DNA of 64,000 nucleotides, from the NCBI GenBank assembly GCA_018699955.1, contig JABISG010000151.1, positions 62,001 to 126,000 of the forward strand, given 5' to 3'. The notes beneath the pieces are model-generated. The model did not search any database. It saw only the letters and a program-made list of their open reading frames with translations, and was not told the origin of the DNA. Below, piece by piece: positions 36,979 through 45,829 of this stretch. Position 1 is the first letter of the stretch. Every line of letters starts with the position of its first letter. This DNA comes from Planctomycetaceae bacterium. Lineage in GTDB: Bacteria > Planctomycetota > Planctomycetia > Planctomycetales > Planctomycetaceae. A program made the translations under genes and the position numbers.

Positions 36979-38094
36979 TCATTTCAAGACGCTGCGATAA
37001 ACCCGCAGGAAGTTTTGCCCCATAATCTTCTGCAGGTCGGCTTTCGAGTAACCCATCGCGTGCAGTCGCAAGACGACGGCTTTCCATCGCTGTGGGCTAT
37101 CCAGAATGCCGTCGGCTTTGCGATTTCGGACGTGGCTGCCGTCGAGGAAGCCGTCGGTCGAGAAACCAACGTAATCGACGCCGATGGTCTTCGCGACGTA
37201 ATCGACGTGCGCGACATAGTCGTCAACGGTTGCCGAACGCTGCAGCACCTTCGGCGTTCGGCCGTCGAGTTCCTGACTGGCGTTTTTCAGGTAGGGGGGA
37301 TACGCCATGATCCCAACGACACCGCCGGTGGATTTGATGGCGTGCAATGCTTTGTCGGAAATGTTCCGCGAATAGCGTGCGCGGTAGCGTCCGAATCGAT
37401 CGCGAACATTCCGGGCCGCCGTGTGATTTACGGTGATCGGAACGCGCTGCCGTTTGGCGATGTCCGCAACATCGATCACCGTCTGCGTATTGCAGTGCGA
37501 CAGGTCGATCACCATTTTCAACCGAATCAATTCCGCGACGACTTTCTTGCCAAGCGGCGTCAATCCCTCCGTCTGATCGCTGCCGCCGCCGAGCCGTTCG
37601 TCCTCTGCCTGATTGGCGTCGCGGCTGCCGTAGGCGATCTGAAAAATCCGCAACCCCTTCCCGTGCCAACGCTGAATGTTCGTGACATCGCCTTCGAGAG
37701 GGAAATGTCCCTGCGAGTAGAACAGCACCCCGTACTCTTTGTTCTTCAGCGCGAGATCGAAGTCCTCCGCCGAGCGAATCAACCGCGCGCCGCGAAACCG
37801 CCCGGATTCAATCGCCGCCAACTGTCCATCGAGCGATTCCTCCGAACTGAGCGTAATCCCCCCAAAATCGATCCCCGTCTTCGCCTTCACATCACCAAAG
37901 TCCGGCTGCCCCAACCGCGACGGCGAAAAGTAATTCACATTGCCATCGACGACGACTGAGTCGGTGAAGAACCTGTCGATGTCGAGCGGTTCGGCTTCTT
38001 GCGTTGTGGGTATCGGGATTTGCTGCGCTTGGACCGACGGAATGGCCGCACAGAAGAGCAGAACGGTGAGGGCAAAACGGAAGCAGATACTCAT
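36979..38094 (-). CDS. Exported M19 (renal dipeptidase) family protein with altered HxD motif
   Basis: 371 residues with a signal peptide (1-23, ending VQAQQ). The family pattern is clear: PLEGDVTNIQRWHGKGLRI (the bridging Glu region), VIDLSHCN, NHTAARNV and the final IMGQNFLRV. However the N-terminal zinc ligands, normally DGHND (HxD), read DGNVN at residues 50-54, so both His and Asp are replaced by Asn. The enzyme may be inactive, use one metal, or have changed function. It ends 41 bp upstream of the ADP-ribosylglycohydrolase stop, on the same strand. Confidence 0.82.
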   Translation of the reverse strand: MSICFRFALTVLLFCAAIPSVQAQQIPIPTTQEAEPLDIDRFFTDSVVVDGNVNYFSPSRLGQPDFGDVKAKTGIDFGGITLSSEESLDGQLAAIESGRFRGARLIRSAEDFDLALKNKEYGVLFYSQGHFPLEGDVTNIQRWHGKGLRIFQIAYGSRDANQAEDERLGGGSDQTEGLTPLGKKVVAELIRLKMVIDLSHCNTQTVIDVADIAKRQRVPITVNHTAARNVRDRFGRYRARYSRNISDKALHAIKSTGGVVGIMAYPPYLKNASQELDGRTPKVLQRSATVDDYVAHVDYVAKTIGVDYVGFSTDGFLDGSHVRNRKADGILDSPQRWKAVVLRLHAMGYSKADLQKIMGQNFLRVYRSVLK

Positions 38095-38135
38095 GGTGAC
38101 TCGTGGGTTGGAAGAATGACCCTACTAAACTAATA

Positions 38136-39041
38136 CTACCACTTGAGTGGCTCGCGGTGCGAACGCCACTCGTCTGGTATTCCGGCAGGGCCAACAGAAA
38201 GTGCAACAATCCCGCCGATGATTGCACAAGTCGTGTCCGAATCGCCGCCGACGCGTGCTGTCGTCCACATTGCATCGCAGTAGTCCGTCAAGTGTGCAGC
38301 CGCCATCCAAAGACAGAATGGGACCGTGTCCTGCGCGCTGACCTGATGGCCGCAGCCGAGTTCATTTGCAGCGTCGAACGCCCACGTATCGAACGGAATC
38401 TCAGCCGCACGACGGATTGAGCGACTGACCAGTGAATCTGCAAGACGATCAGCAATCCACGGTAGCATTGTCTTCACTGGCTCGACGCGACCGGACTGTG
38501 TCCATCTGAAAGCCCACCCGCTTGCAAGTGCGACTGCGATGGCCCCAACTTGCCCTTCAATGTGTGAATGAGTCACGGCAGCTGATCGCGACGCTTCCTC
38601 AATCGTCTTATCCACATCGTCGGCAAACCACGCCCCCAGCGGTGCGACTCGCATTGCGGCCCCATTGCCAAATGAGCCGCTACCACCAAACAGGCTCTGG
38701 CTTTCTGATTCCCAATCCGCGTCAGCGGCAAGTGCTATCAAGAGGTTTCTCGCTCCACCACCATAGCCGCGCCCCGGGTCAGCGGAAAATCGAGCGGCAA
38801 ACGTCGCAGCCAAATCCTGCTGGTTGATGGTACCTGAACGCTGCAAGACTTGAATAATAGCCATCGCCATTTCCGTATCGTCGGTGTAGTACCACGGCGG
38901 GTCGGGGAGATGATTGCGACCTGCGGACTCTCCAATCCAGGGAAAAAAGAATCTCTGTCCAAATCCATCGCCAACGGAAAGGCCGTCAAGGGACAATTTC
39001 GCACGTTCGACGCGGTCGTGTTCCGAGTTCGACACAGTCAT
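38136..39041 (-). CDS. ADP-ribosylglycohydrolase family protein
   Basis: 301 residues. The family's two metal-binding stretches are present: YYTDDTEMAMAI near residue 50 and GGDSDTTCAIIGGI near 265-278, carrying the Asp/Thr ligands for the two Mg ions. Members remove ADP-ribose from proteins or hydrolyse related N-glycosidic bonds; the DraG subgroup reverses nitrogenase modification, but no nitrogen genes are nearby. The alternative is a general ADP-ribose repair enzyme. It is 41 bp from the AAA ATPase gene on the same strand. Confidence 0.9.
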   Translation of the reverse strand: MTVSNSEHDRVERAKLSLDGLSVGDGFGQRFFFPWIGESAGRNHLPDPPWYYTDDTEMAMAIIQVLQRSGTINQQDLAATFAARFSADPGRGYGGGARNLLIALAADADWESESQSLFGGSGSFGNGAAMRVAPLGAWFADDVDKTIEEASRSAAVTHSHIEGQVGAIAVALASGWAFRWTQSGRVEPVKTMLPWIADRLADSLVSRSIRRAAEIPFDTWAFDAANELGCGHQVSAQDTVPFCLWMAAAHLTDYCDAMWTTARVGGDSDTTCAIIGGIVALSVGPAGIPDEWRSHREPLKW

Positions 39042-39082
39042 GCAATCCTCATCTCAATACCGCTGTCCATTCTGTTAACGAA

Positions 39083-40510
39083 TCACAACCCAAACGTCGC
39101 CGCGCCCGATGCCTGATTCTTATTCAGCCGGTTGTGACAATGCAGGCCCTCTAGGACGAACTCGGCGATGCTGGCTTCCAGTGATGGATTATCGCTACCG
39201 GCGGCGAGATCGGGTTCGAGGGTGGCGGCGGCGCCCGCGATGCTTTTGCGGAAGCGGGGGATGGCGTCGATGCGTTCGAGGAACTCGGCGGCTGAGGCGC
39301 CGTCGCCGGCTTGCAGGCGGTTGCCCATTTCGAAGTGTTCGACGACGCTGCGGAATTGTTTGGGGGTGAAGAACTGATCGAAGACGTTCTTGATCGCTTC
39401 TTCGATCAGACGGATGAGCAGTGTGTCTTCCTCGCCCGGTTCTTCCGACATGTTCAGTTCCAGTTTGCCACGCGAACTGGCGGTGAGATAGGCCATGTCG
39501 CCGACGCGGGCAACGGTACTCGATTCGCCGGCCAGTGTGGCGCGGCGTTCGGCGTTGGAGATGAGGTTTTCAAAGTTGGCAATCGACATCCGCACGCTCA
39601 CGCCCGATGCCTGATTCACGTGCGGACTGCTGCGCGCCAGCCGTGCTGTTTCTTCGACAATCTGCTTGAGAAACATCGGCACGACCACGGGCACATCGCC
39701 ATCGCGGTCGGTCCAGGAATTGGAATCGGTGATGGCAATGCCCACCTTCCGTGTGAGCGGATAATGTGTGCGAACGACGGAGCCGATGCGATCCTTCAGC
39801 GGCGTAACGATGCGGCCGCGATTGGTGTAGTCTTCCGGGTTGGCGCTGAAGACCATGCACAAGTCGAGGCCCAACCGAATGGGGAAACCGCGAATCTGCA
39901 CGTCGCGTTCTTCCAGCACATTGAACAGGCCGACCTGAATCTTGGGACTCAAGTCGGGCAATTCATTCATGCAGAAGATACCCCGATTGCTGCGGGGAAT
40001 CAGGCCGAAGTGCATCACGTCTTCGCTGGCCAGATGCCGGCCTTCGGCGTGTTTGATCAGATCGACTTCGCCGATGAGGTCGGCGATGGTGACGTCGGGC
40101 GTTGCCAGTTTTTCGTGATACCGTTCGTCGCGGCCAACCCAATCGATGGGGCAATCGTCCCCTTTCGATTCGAGCAGATCGCGAGCATAACGCGAGACGG
40201 GAGCGAGCGGATCGTCGTTGATTTCCGAACCGGCCACAATCGGCATCACTTCATCGAGCAAACCGGTCAACATTCGCAACATGCGGGTCTTGCCCTGTCC
40301 GCGCAGACCGAGAAACAGCATGTCGTGCCGCGAGAGTACGGCGTTTTCGATTTGCGGGATGACAGTTTCTTCGTAGCCGATGATCCCGGGGAAAATCTCT
40401 TCGCCACTCTTAAGTTTCGCCAACAGATTGCGGCGCATTTCCTGTTTGACGGGAAGCGAGCGGTAGCCGCTCTCTCGGAGTTCACAAAGCGTACTTGGCC
40501 GGTCGGTCAT
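39083..40510 (-). CDS. Magnesium-chelatase/MoxR-type AAA+ ATPase
   Basis: 475 residues from the ATG at 40510. The Walker A motif is GLRGQGKT, the Walker B-like segment GIFCMNELPDL, and the sensor-1 region MVFSANPEDYTNRG; the later PLKDRIGSVVRTHYP is typical of ChlI/BchI and MoxR relatives. These ATPases usually act with a VWA-domain partner as metal-insertion or protein-remodelling chaperones. No VWA gene lies in this window. Absence of a full magnesium chelatase locus argues against chlorophyll synthesis; the client is unknown. Confidence 0.88.
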   Translation of the reverse strand: MTDRPSTLCELRESGYRSLPVKQEMRRNLLAKLKSGEEIFPGIIGYEETVIPQIENAVLSRHDMLFLGLRGQGKTRMLRMLTGLLDEVMPIVAGSEINDDPLAPVSRYARDLLESKGDDCPIDWVGRDERYHEKLATPDVTIADLIGEVDLIKHAEGRHLASEDVMHFGLIPRSNRGIFCMNELPDLSPKIQVGLFNVLEERDVQIRGFPIRLGLDLCMVFSANPEDYTNRGRIVTPLKDRIGSVVRTHYPLTRKVGIAITDSNSWTDRDGDVPVVVPMFLKQIVEETARLARSSPHVNQASGVSVRMSIANFENLISNAERRATLAGESSTVARVGDMAYLTASSRGKLELNMSEEPGEEDTLLIRLIEEAIKNVFDQFFTPKQFRSVVEHFEMGNRLQAGDGASAAEFLERIDAIPRFRKSIAGAAATLEPDLAAGSDNPSLEASIAEFVLEGLHCHNRLNKNQASGAATFGL

Positions 40511-40525
40511 GGCTGATCCTGTAAA

Positions 40526-40551
40526 AACCCTTGCTTGCGCTGCGGGCTGGT
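40526..40551 (+). repeat. Dispersed repeat type 1, copy 1
   Basis: CTTGCTTGCGCTGCGGGCTG is the core. It occurs again at 44025 (one variant position block), 62524, and inverted at 62478. This copy lies in the divergent gap between the AAA ATPase and the kinase genes. Confidence 0.75.
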
Positions 40552-40697
40552 GTCCGGGAAATTTCTACGATGCATGATCGATTATAGACTGGGGCAAAAT
40601 AGCGTCAACGAGTCGGTTTGAGTCCGAGCTATTGTCTCGCGCCTGATGGACGGCGTATGATCGACCGACCATTTGCCATTCCGCTGCAGCCGGGTAC

Positions 40698-42284
40698 GTG
40701 ACACACGACGGATTTGTTGTGACAGAACCGAACGCCGATCTCCGCGAGACTGCCGACGACGGGCCTGCTGCCGGTGCGCCTCAGCCGGAAGAAACGGGCA
40801 ATCTCGCCAATTGGCAACTCGGCGAATTCCGCATTCTGCGGCGGCTGGGACGTGGCGGGATGGCCGACGTTTATCTGGCCGACCAGACGTCGCTGCATCG
40901 TCACGTGGCGCTCAAGGTTTTGCGAACCGAGAGTCTGACCGATGAAGTGCATCTGGAGCGGTTTCGCCGCGAAGCGGAGGCAGCGGGCGGGTTGAGCCAT
41001 CCGAATATCGTGCAGGTTTTCACGATTGGCGAAGCCGACGGCGTGCATTACATCGCGCAGGAATATGTGCAGGGATTGAATCTGCGGGAGTTTCTGCAGA
41101 AGAAAGGGCCGCCCGACGTTGGCGTCGCGCTGCACATTTTGAAGCAGGTGGCGTTGGCGCTACAGGTTGCCGGCGAAGCGGGCATCGTTCACCGCGACAT
41201 TAAGCCCGAGAACATTCTGGTGACCCGCAAGGGGACGGTGAAGGTGGCCGACTTCGGGCTGGCACAATTGTCGCTTGGCGGCGGAGGCGGGGAGGCGCTG
41301 AACCTGACCCAGGCCGGCATGACAATGGGGACGCCGTTGTACATGAGCCCCGAACAGGTCAGCGGCAAGAAACTCGATGCGCGGAGCGATATTTATTCGT
41401 TCGGCGTGACGTGTTATCACATTCTCGCCGCCCGTCCCCCGTTCGAGGGGGAGACTGCAATGGCGGTTGCGGTTCAGCATTTGAACTCCGAGCCGGCACC
41501 GCTGCGAAAACACCGTTCCGATCTTCCCGACGCATTGTGTCACATCGTTCACAAGATGATGGCAAAGGAACCGCAGCAGCGTTATCCCGATGCGAAGTCG
41601 GTTCTGGCGGATCTACGGCGTGTCGAAAAGTCGATCCGCGATAATCCGCAGGCAGCGGCTGCCGATGTGACGATCGCCGATTTTGATCCGGTGTTGGATA
41701 CTCAGCGGCTTGCCTCAGTTTCGGCGAGTCATCAATTGTTGCAATGGGCGGGACGTCATCCGTTGGTTGCGTTTTTCGGCAGTTGTCTGGTGGTTGCCGC
41801 GTTTTCGGCGGCGTTGGTGCTTGCGATTCAACCGCCGGACCCACGCGACGCGACTCCAAGGACGTTGCCGGCGAAGGCCACAGTTCAAGAGCAGTACGAA
41901 ATTGCCCAACGTCTGATCGACGACGAGGACGCCTGGCTGGCGGTCGTTGATCACCAGCGGCCCGACCCCCAGATTCTGCAGCCGGCACGAGAACAACTCG
42001 CGCTGCTGTATCTGCGGGAACTCAGGTTTTCCGAAGCTCAAGAGATATTCGACGACTTCGCGACGATGGACGATGAAACGATTCGCGATAAAGGGTTGGC
42101 CGGGATGGCAATCTCCGCATCGCTCAAGCAGAATTATCAGATGTCACGCCGACTCATCGAAACTAAAGAGCTTTTGCGACCCGACCGGATCAACCCGGAC
42201 AGCGATCTTGGCAAGTTATTGCTTGAGGCGAATGATGCGAACCTGAGGGCATTGAAAGAGGATTCGGCTACGGCAGGTCCTTGA
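40698..42284 (+). CDS. Membrane-anchored Ser/Thr protein kinase
   Basis: 528 residues from a GTG at 40698 (a second GTG at 40719 is in frame). Hanks motifs: GRGGMADVYLAD (51-62), Lys73 in ALKVL, HRDIKPEN (165-172, Asp167), DFG (185-187) and GTPLYMSPEQ (211-220). One transmembrane helix (about 350-375) separates the cytoplasmic kinase from an extracytoplasmic TPR-like region (YEIAQRLIDDEDAWLAVVDH; LRELRFSEAQEIFDDFATM). It likely senses an envelope signal. It is 163 bp upstream of the glutamate-synthase-like gene. Confidence 0.92.
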   Translation: MTHDGFVVTEPNADLRETADDGPAAGAPQPEETGNLANWQLGEFRILRRLGRGGMADVYLADQTSLHRHVALKVLRTESLTDEVHLERFRREAEAAGGLSHPNIVQVFTIGEADGVHYIAQEYVQGLNLREFLQKKGPPDVGVALHILKQVALALQVAGEAGIVHRDIKPENILVTRKGTVKVADFGLAQLSLGGGGGEALNLTQAGMTMGTPLYMSPEQVSGKKLDARSDIYSFGVTCYHILAARPPFEGETAMAVAVQHLNSEPAPLRKHRSDLPDALCHIVHKMMAKEPQQRYPDAKSVLADLRRVEKSIRDNPQAAAADVTIADFDPVLDTQRLASVSASHQLLQWAGRHPLVAFFGSCLVVAAFSAALVLAIQPPDPRDATPRTLPAKATVQEQYEIAQRLIDDEDAWLAVVDHQRPDPQILQPAREQLALLYLRELRFSEAQEIFDDFATMDDETIRDKGLAGMAISASLKQNYQMSRRLIETKELLRPDRINPDSDLGKLLLEANDANLRALKEDSATAGP

Positions 42285-42291
42285 ACTAACT

Positions 42292-42416
42292 CGTTCCCAA
42301 GCTCCGGCTTGGGAACGCTGATTGTGCATGTCGTTTACGAGGACTGGAAGCTCTGCCTCCCACCGGGCGAAGCAGAGCTTCGCGAATGTGGGTTCCCAAG
42401 CTGGAGCTTGGGGACC
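42292..42416. repeat. Cluster of three hairpin palindromes
   Basis: Stem 1: CGTTCCCAAGC/GCTTGGGAACG (42292-42317). Stem 2: GAAGCTCTGC/GCAGAGCTTC (42347-42381). Stem 3: GGTTCCCAAGCT/AGCTTGGGGACC (42391-42416; one G-T pair). Stems 1 and 3 share the CCCAAGCT core, so these are probably dispersed REP-like units, perhaps also terminating kinase transcription. Confidence 0.8.
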
Positions 42417-42447
42417 AGAACGGTGTCAGGCCATTTAGGACATTGAT

Positions 42448-44004
42448 ATGTGGTTCTGGATTTCAATAGGCGTTGCTGCCGCGTTGTTGCTGCTGGTTCT
42501 GTTCGATCTTTTGCAGAAGAAGCACGCCATCCTGCGGAATTTTCCGGTCATCGGCCACTTCCGTTATCTGCTCGAAGCGATCGGACCGGAGTTGAGACAG
42601 TACATTGTGACCGACAACGACGAAGAACGCCCCTTTTCGCGCGATGAGCGGCGGTGGGTTTATTCTTCATCCAAACGGGCGAACAACTATTTCGGTTTTG
42701 GTACCGACAACGACATGGAGATGTCGGGCAATTATCTCATTATCAAGCACAGTGCGTTCCCGTTGCTCACGCCGCATGCCGGTGATGAAAACTATGACCC
42801 CAGCTACCAACTGCCGTGTGCCAAAATCATCGGCGGACACCGTGGGCGCAAACGTGCGTTTCGACCGGATTCGGTCGTCAACATTTCGGGCATGAGTTTC
42901 GGCTCACTGAGCGCGCAAGCAATCGAAGCACTCAATCGCGGTTGCCAGATCGCTGGCTGTCTGCAGAACACTGGTGAAGGCGGCGTCTCGCCGTACCATC
43001 TTCACGACGGCGGTCTGATCTGGCAGATTGGCACCGGATATTTCGGCTGTCGCGATCAGGACGGTCGGTTCAGTTTAGAACAACTTGCCGAAACGGTTTC
43101 AAAATACCCGACCGTCAAAATGATCGAAATCAAGTTAAGCCAAGGTGCCAAACCGGGGGCCGGCGGCATCTTACCCCGAAAGAAGATTACGGCTGAGATT
43201 GCTGCAATTCGTGGCATCCCGCGCGATCGCGATTGCGTCAGCCCGGCGGCGCATGCGGCGTTTCATGATGCCGACAGCCTGCTCGACTTCGTTGAGACGA
43301 TTGCCGAGAAGACTGGACTGCCGGTTGGCATCAAGTCGGCCGTTGGGCAGATTGGATTCTGGGAAGACTTGGCCCGGTTGATGGAAGCCAACAACCGAGG
43401 TGTAGATTTCATCGCCATCGACGGTGGCGAGGGCGGCACGGGAGCCGGCCCGCTGACGTTTACCGACCATGTCGCGCTGCCGTTCTTGAAAGGCTTCGGT
43501 CGCGTGCAGCGAGTTTTCGCCGAGCGCGGGGTCGATCAGAATGTGGTGTTGATGGGAGCGGGCAAACTCGGTTTTCCCGAGAAGGCGTTGCAGTCGATTG
43601 CAATGGGCTGCGATTTGATCATGGTCGCACGGGAGGCACTGCTTTCCATTGGTTGCATTCAGGCGCAGCGATGTCATGTCAATCATTGCCCAACTGGAGT
43701 GGCGACGCAAAACCGCTGGCTCACCCGGGGGCTTGACCCGACACTCAAATCGACGCGTCTGGCAAACTATGTCATCACGCTGCGGAAGGAACTGTTGGCA
43801 CTCAGCCGTGCCTGCGGAGTACCGCACCCTTCCCTGCTGCGCCCCGATGATGTCGAAGTCCTCGACGATCGTTTTGGATCGGTCACCGTGGCGGACCTGT
43901 TTGGATTCCCGAGCGGGACTCCGGTTCTGGCCGACGAACACGCGGTGAAAATACGGGAGATCATGGAAAATTCGATCCAACCAGTATCGCACGCAACGGT
44001 TTGA
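42448..44004 (+). CDS. FMN-binding glutamate synthase family protein
   Basis: 518 residues. One N-terminal transmembrane helix (residues 2-20). The large domain is the glutamate synthase FMN-binding barrel: VNISGMSFGSLSAQAIEALN, NTGEGGVSPYH, IDGGEGGTGAGPLTF and finally QAQRCHVNHCPTGVATQ, with Cys residues that resemble the 3Fe-4S-binding region of GltB. It lacks the glutaminase (class II amidotransferase) domain and so probably uses ammonia or another electron carrier; many such proteins have unproven function. Membrane attachment is unusual for classical GltB but typical of this subfamily. Confidence 0.9.
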   Translation: MWFWISIGVAAALLLLVLFDLLQKKHAILRNFPVIGHFRYLLEAIGPELRQYIVTDNDEERPFSRDERRWVYSSSKRANNYFGFGTDNDMEMSGNYLIIKHSAFPLLTPHAGDENYDPSYQLPCAKIIGGHRGRKRAFRPDSVVNISGMSFGSLSAQAIEALNRGCQIAGCLQNTGEGGVSPYHLHDGGLIWQIGTGYFGCRDQDGRFSLEQLAETVSKYPTVKMIEIKLSQGAKPGAGGILPRKKITAEIAAIRGIPRDRDCVSPAAHAAFHDADSLLDFVETIAEKTGLPVGIKSAVGQIGFWEDLARLMEANNRGVDFIAIDGGEGGTGAGPLTFTDHVALPFLKGFGRVQRVFAERGVDQNVVLMGAGKLGFPEKALQSIAMGCDLIMVAREALLSIGCIQAQRCHVNHCPTGVATQNRWLTRGLDPTLKSTRLANYVITLRKELLALSRACGVPHPSLLRPDDVEVLDDRFGSVTVADLFGFPSGTPVLADEHAVKIREIMENSIQPVSHATV

Positions 44005-44024
44005 ATGGGAAATCGAGTCATCGA

Positions 44025-44052
44025 GACCCTTGCTTGCGCGACGGGCTGGTTT
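44025..44052 (+). repeat. Dispersed repeat type 1, copy 2
   Basis: CCCTTGCTTGCGCGACGGGC matches the type 1 repeat except for the GA at the position where other copies have CT/GC bases. It lies downstream of the glutamate-synthase-like gene. Confidence 0.65.
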
Positions 44053-44144
44053 GACGGTAGATTTTCTGGCATCGATTCTCTACAGTCGCTGGCTCGCCCC
44101 GTCGGGGTGTGTCTTGAGGCCGAGGGAATGAGGAGGGGGGAGAA

Positions 44145-45059
44145 ATGAGTTCGCGTACCGAATTGGTCGAGAAATTGCGCTGGGAAAAGTTTTCGGTGCT
44201 CGACGACGGGTTCGTCTGCCTGGTCGATGTGATGGGCGACGATAGTTCGGTGGTGCAGGCCGCCCGCGTCAGCTATGGCGAGGGAACCCGCAAAACCTCC
44301 GACGACCGGACGTTGATTCGCTATCTGCTCAGGCATCGGCACACCACGCCGTTTGAAATGGCCGAAGTCAAGCTGCTCGTTCGTGTGCCAATGGACTGTT
44401 GGCGGCAGTGGATTCGCCACCGCACGGCCAATGTCAACGAATACAGCACCCGCTATTCCGTCGCCATCGACTCGGCCCAGACGACCCCGCCGACGGAATG
44501 GCGATCACAGGCTGCCAGTAATCGGCAGGGTAGCGGCGGGTCGCTTTCGGCTGAGGTCGGCGACGAATTGACTGCCGAAGAATATCAACTGCAACTCGAC
44601 ATGCGCCGCGTGTATCAGCAACGACTCGACAAAGGCGTTGCCCGCGAACAGGCCCGCAAAGACCTGCCACTCTCGACCTACACCGAAGCCTATTGGAAGG
44701 TTGATCTGCACAATCTGCTGCATTTTCTCAGCCTGCGAATGGACTCACACGCGCAGCAGGAAATTCGCGATTACGCAACGACTATCGGCCGTAAGATCAT
44801 TCAGCCGCTGTTTCCACTTGTGTGGGAAGCGTTTGAAGACTACCGGATGCAGGGACGTTTTCTCACGCGGCTCGATCAAGGTGTCATCCAGCGATTGATG
44901 CAGCGTGCTGCCAGTGAAGGCACCTCCCCACCGTTTTCCGATGAGGACTTCCTCGCCGTTCAGGATGAAACCTGGACAGACCTCAAACGTTGCCGCGAAC
45001 GCGACGAGTGCCGTGACAAGCTGATTGGGTTGGGGATTGTCGCCAGTAACGACGGCTGA
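44145..45059 (+). CDS. thyX: FAD-dependent thymidylate synthase (ThyX)
   Basis: 304 residues with a strong AGGAGGGGGG ribosome-binding site. RHRTANVNEYSTRYS matches the ThyX motif RHRxxSxNxxSxRYS closely (first S to A), and RHTTPFEMAEVKL with SLRMDSHAQQEIRDYA are characteristic of the FAD-binding fold. It makes dTMP from dUMP using methylene-tetrahydrofolate, NADPH and FAD. Slightly longer than the 220-260 residue typical enzymes because of an insertion around 110-150 (NRQGSGGSLSAEVGDELTAE). No thyA is seen in the window. Confidence 0.96.
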   Translation: MSSRTELVEKLRWEKFSVLDDGFVCLVDVMGDDSSVVQAARVSYGEGTRKTSDDRTLIRYLLRHRHTTPFEMAEVKLLVRVPMDCWRQWIRHRTANVNEYSTRYSVAIDSAQTTPPTEWRSQAASNRQGSGGSLSAEVGDELTAEEYQLQLDMRRVYQQRLDKGVAREQARKDLPLSTYTEAYWKVDLHNLLHFLSLRMDSHAQQEIRDYATTIGRKIIQPLFPLVWEAFEDYRMQGRFLTRLDQGVIQRLMQRAASEGTSPPFSDEDFLAVQDETWTDLKRCRERDECRDKLIGLGIVASNDG

Positions 45060-45293
45060 CATCACATCTAACCCACACCCCCTCATTTGACACCAACACA
45101 TCAACGGATTAGCATCAATAGGCAGTTTGTTTTCCGGTCGGCTTATGATGGGACGTTCCGGAACGGCTCAAGTGTCTTCGATGGTTTCGATTGTACGAAA
45201 CCGTTGACAATCGTTGTCTTGGCCGGCACCGCGTTCCTTGTATCTGTCGATGCGCCGCCGGCTTTCCACGCTTTCTTTCCGGAGGAAAAGTTG

Positions 45294-45722
45294 ATGAAAC
45301 AGTCGCGTCTCATTCGTTGGACCACAGTTGTCGCCGCAGTTGCCTGCGTCGGACTGATGCTGGGTTCGGTTTCGGCCCAGAAAAAAGCAAAGAAGAAGGC
45401 CCGCGTCGCGGACCCTCATCAGTTGATGGAAGGTTTGGTCTTCCCCAACTGCAAAGCATTGGGCGGTGCCCTCGGCGCAGAGAAGACCAACTTCAAAGAA
45501 ATCGCCATGCGTGCCGCTCTGCTCAGCGAGTCGGGCCACGTGCTGATGGCCGATGGCCGCTGCCCCGATGGCGTTTGGGCTGGTGCCTGCAAAGTGCTGC
45601 GTGAAAGCGGTGCCGAAATCGTCGCCAAAGCCAAGGCCGAAGACAAAGAAGGCGCAGCGGCTGCCTTCAAGACACTGACGTCCAAGGGCTGTGGCGCATG
45701 TCACAAAGTCCACAAGAAGTAA
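45294..45722 (+). CDS. Small cytochrome c (cytochrome c'-like) exported protein
   Basis: 142 residues. Start at the ATG at 45294, preceded by GGAGGAAAAG; the longer upstream frame (from 45087) is not supported. A signal peptide ends near Ala28. The only haem motif, CGACH, is at residues 133-137, right at the C-terminus, which is where cytochrome c' and c-556 carry it. The protein has Ala-rich helices consistent with a four-helix bundle. Role: periplasmic electron transfer or gas/redox sensing; unproven. A strong terminator follows. Confidence 0.85.
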   Translation: MKQSRLIRWTTVVAAVACVGLMLGSVSAQKKAKKKARVADPHQLMEGLVFPNCKALGGALGAEKTNFKEIAMRAALLSESGHVLMADGRCPDGVWAGACKVLRESGAEIVAKAKAEDKEGAAAAFKTLTSKGCGACHKVHKK

Positions 45723-45774
45723 AACGGCAACCGCCGAACCGGCAAGATGCAATCGCCGGTTGAACGAGAATGAG

Positions 45775-45816
45775 AACAGGCTGGGCTGAATTCGATTTCA
45801 GCCCGGCCTGTTTTTT
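45775..45816 (+). terminator. Rho-independent terminator after cytochrome gene
   Basis: A 16-bp stem (one G-U pair) at 45775-45790 and 45797-45812 closes a 6-base loop and is followed by TTTTTT. Because it is nearly symmetrical, it may also act for the minus-strand gene ending at 45830. Confidence 0.92.
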
Positions 45817-45829
45817 GCGCAGTGATCCG

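Noticed and set aside
39311..40516. A 401-codon open frame on + opposite the AAA ATPase gene
   Set aside because: It is the antisense shadow of the ATPase gene, caused by GC-rich third positions; the minus-strand product has all the ATPase motifs.
45201..45240. TTGACA as a sigma-70 -35 box before the cytochrome gene
   Set aside because: No suitable -10 hexamer lies 16-18 bp downstream.
45087..45293. N-terminal extension of the cytochrome c gene
   Set aside because: The ATG at 45294 has a strong GGAGGAAAAG site and begins a signal peptide; the upstream codons have no coding pattern.
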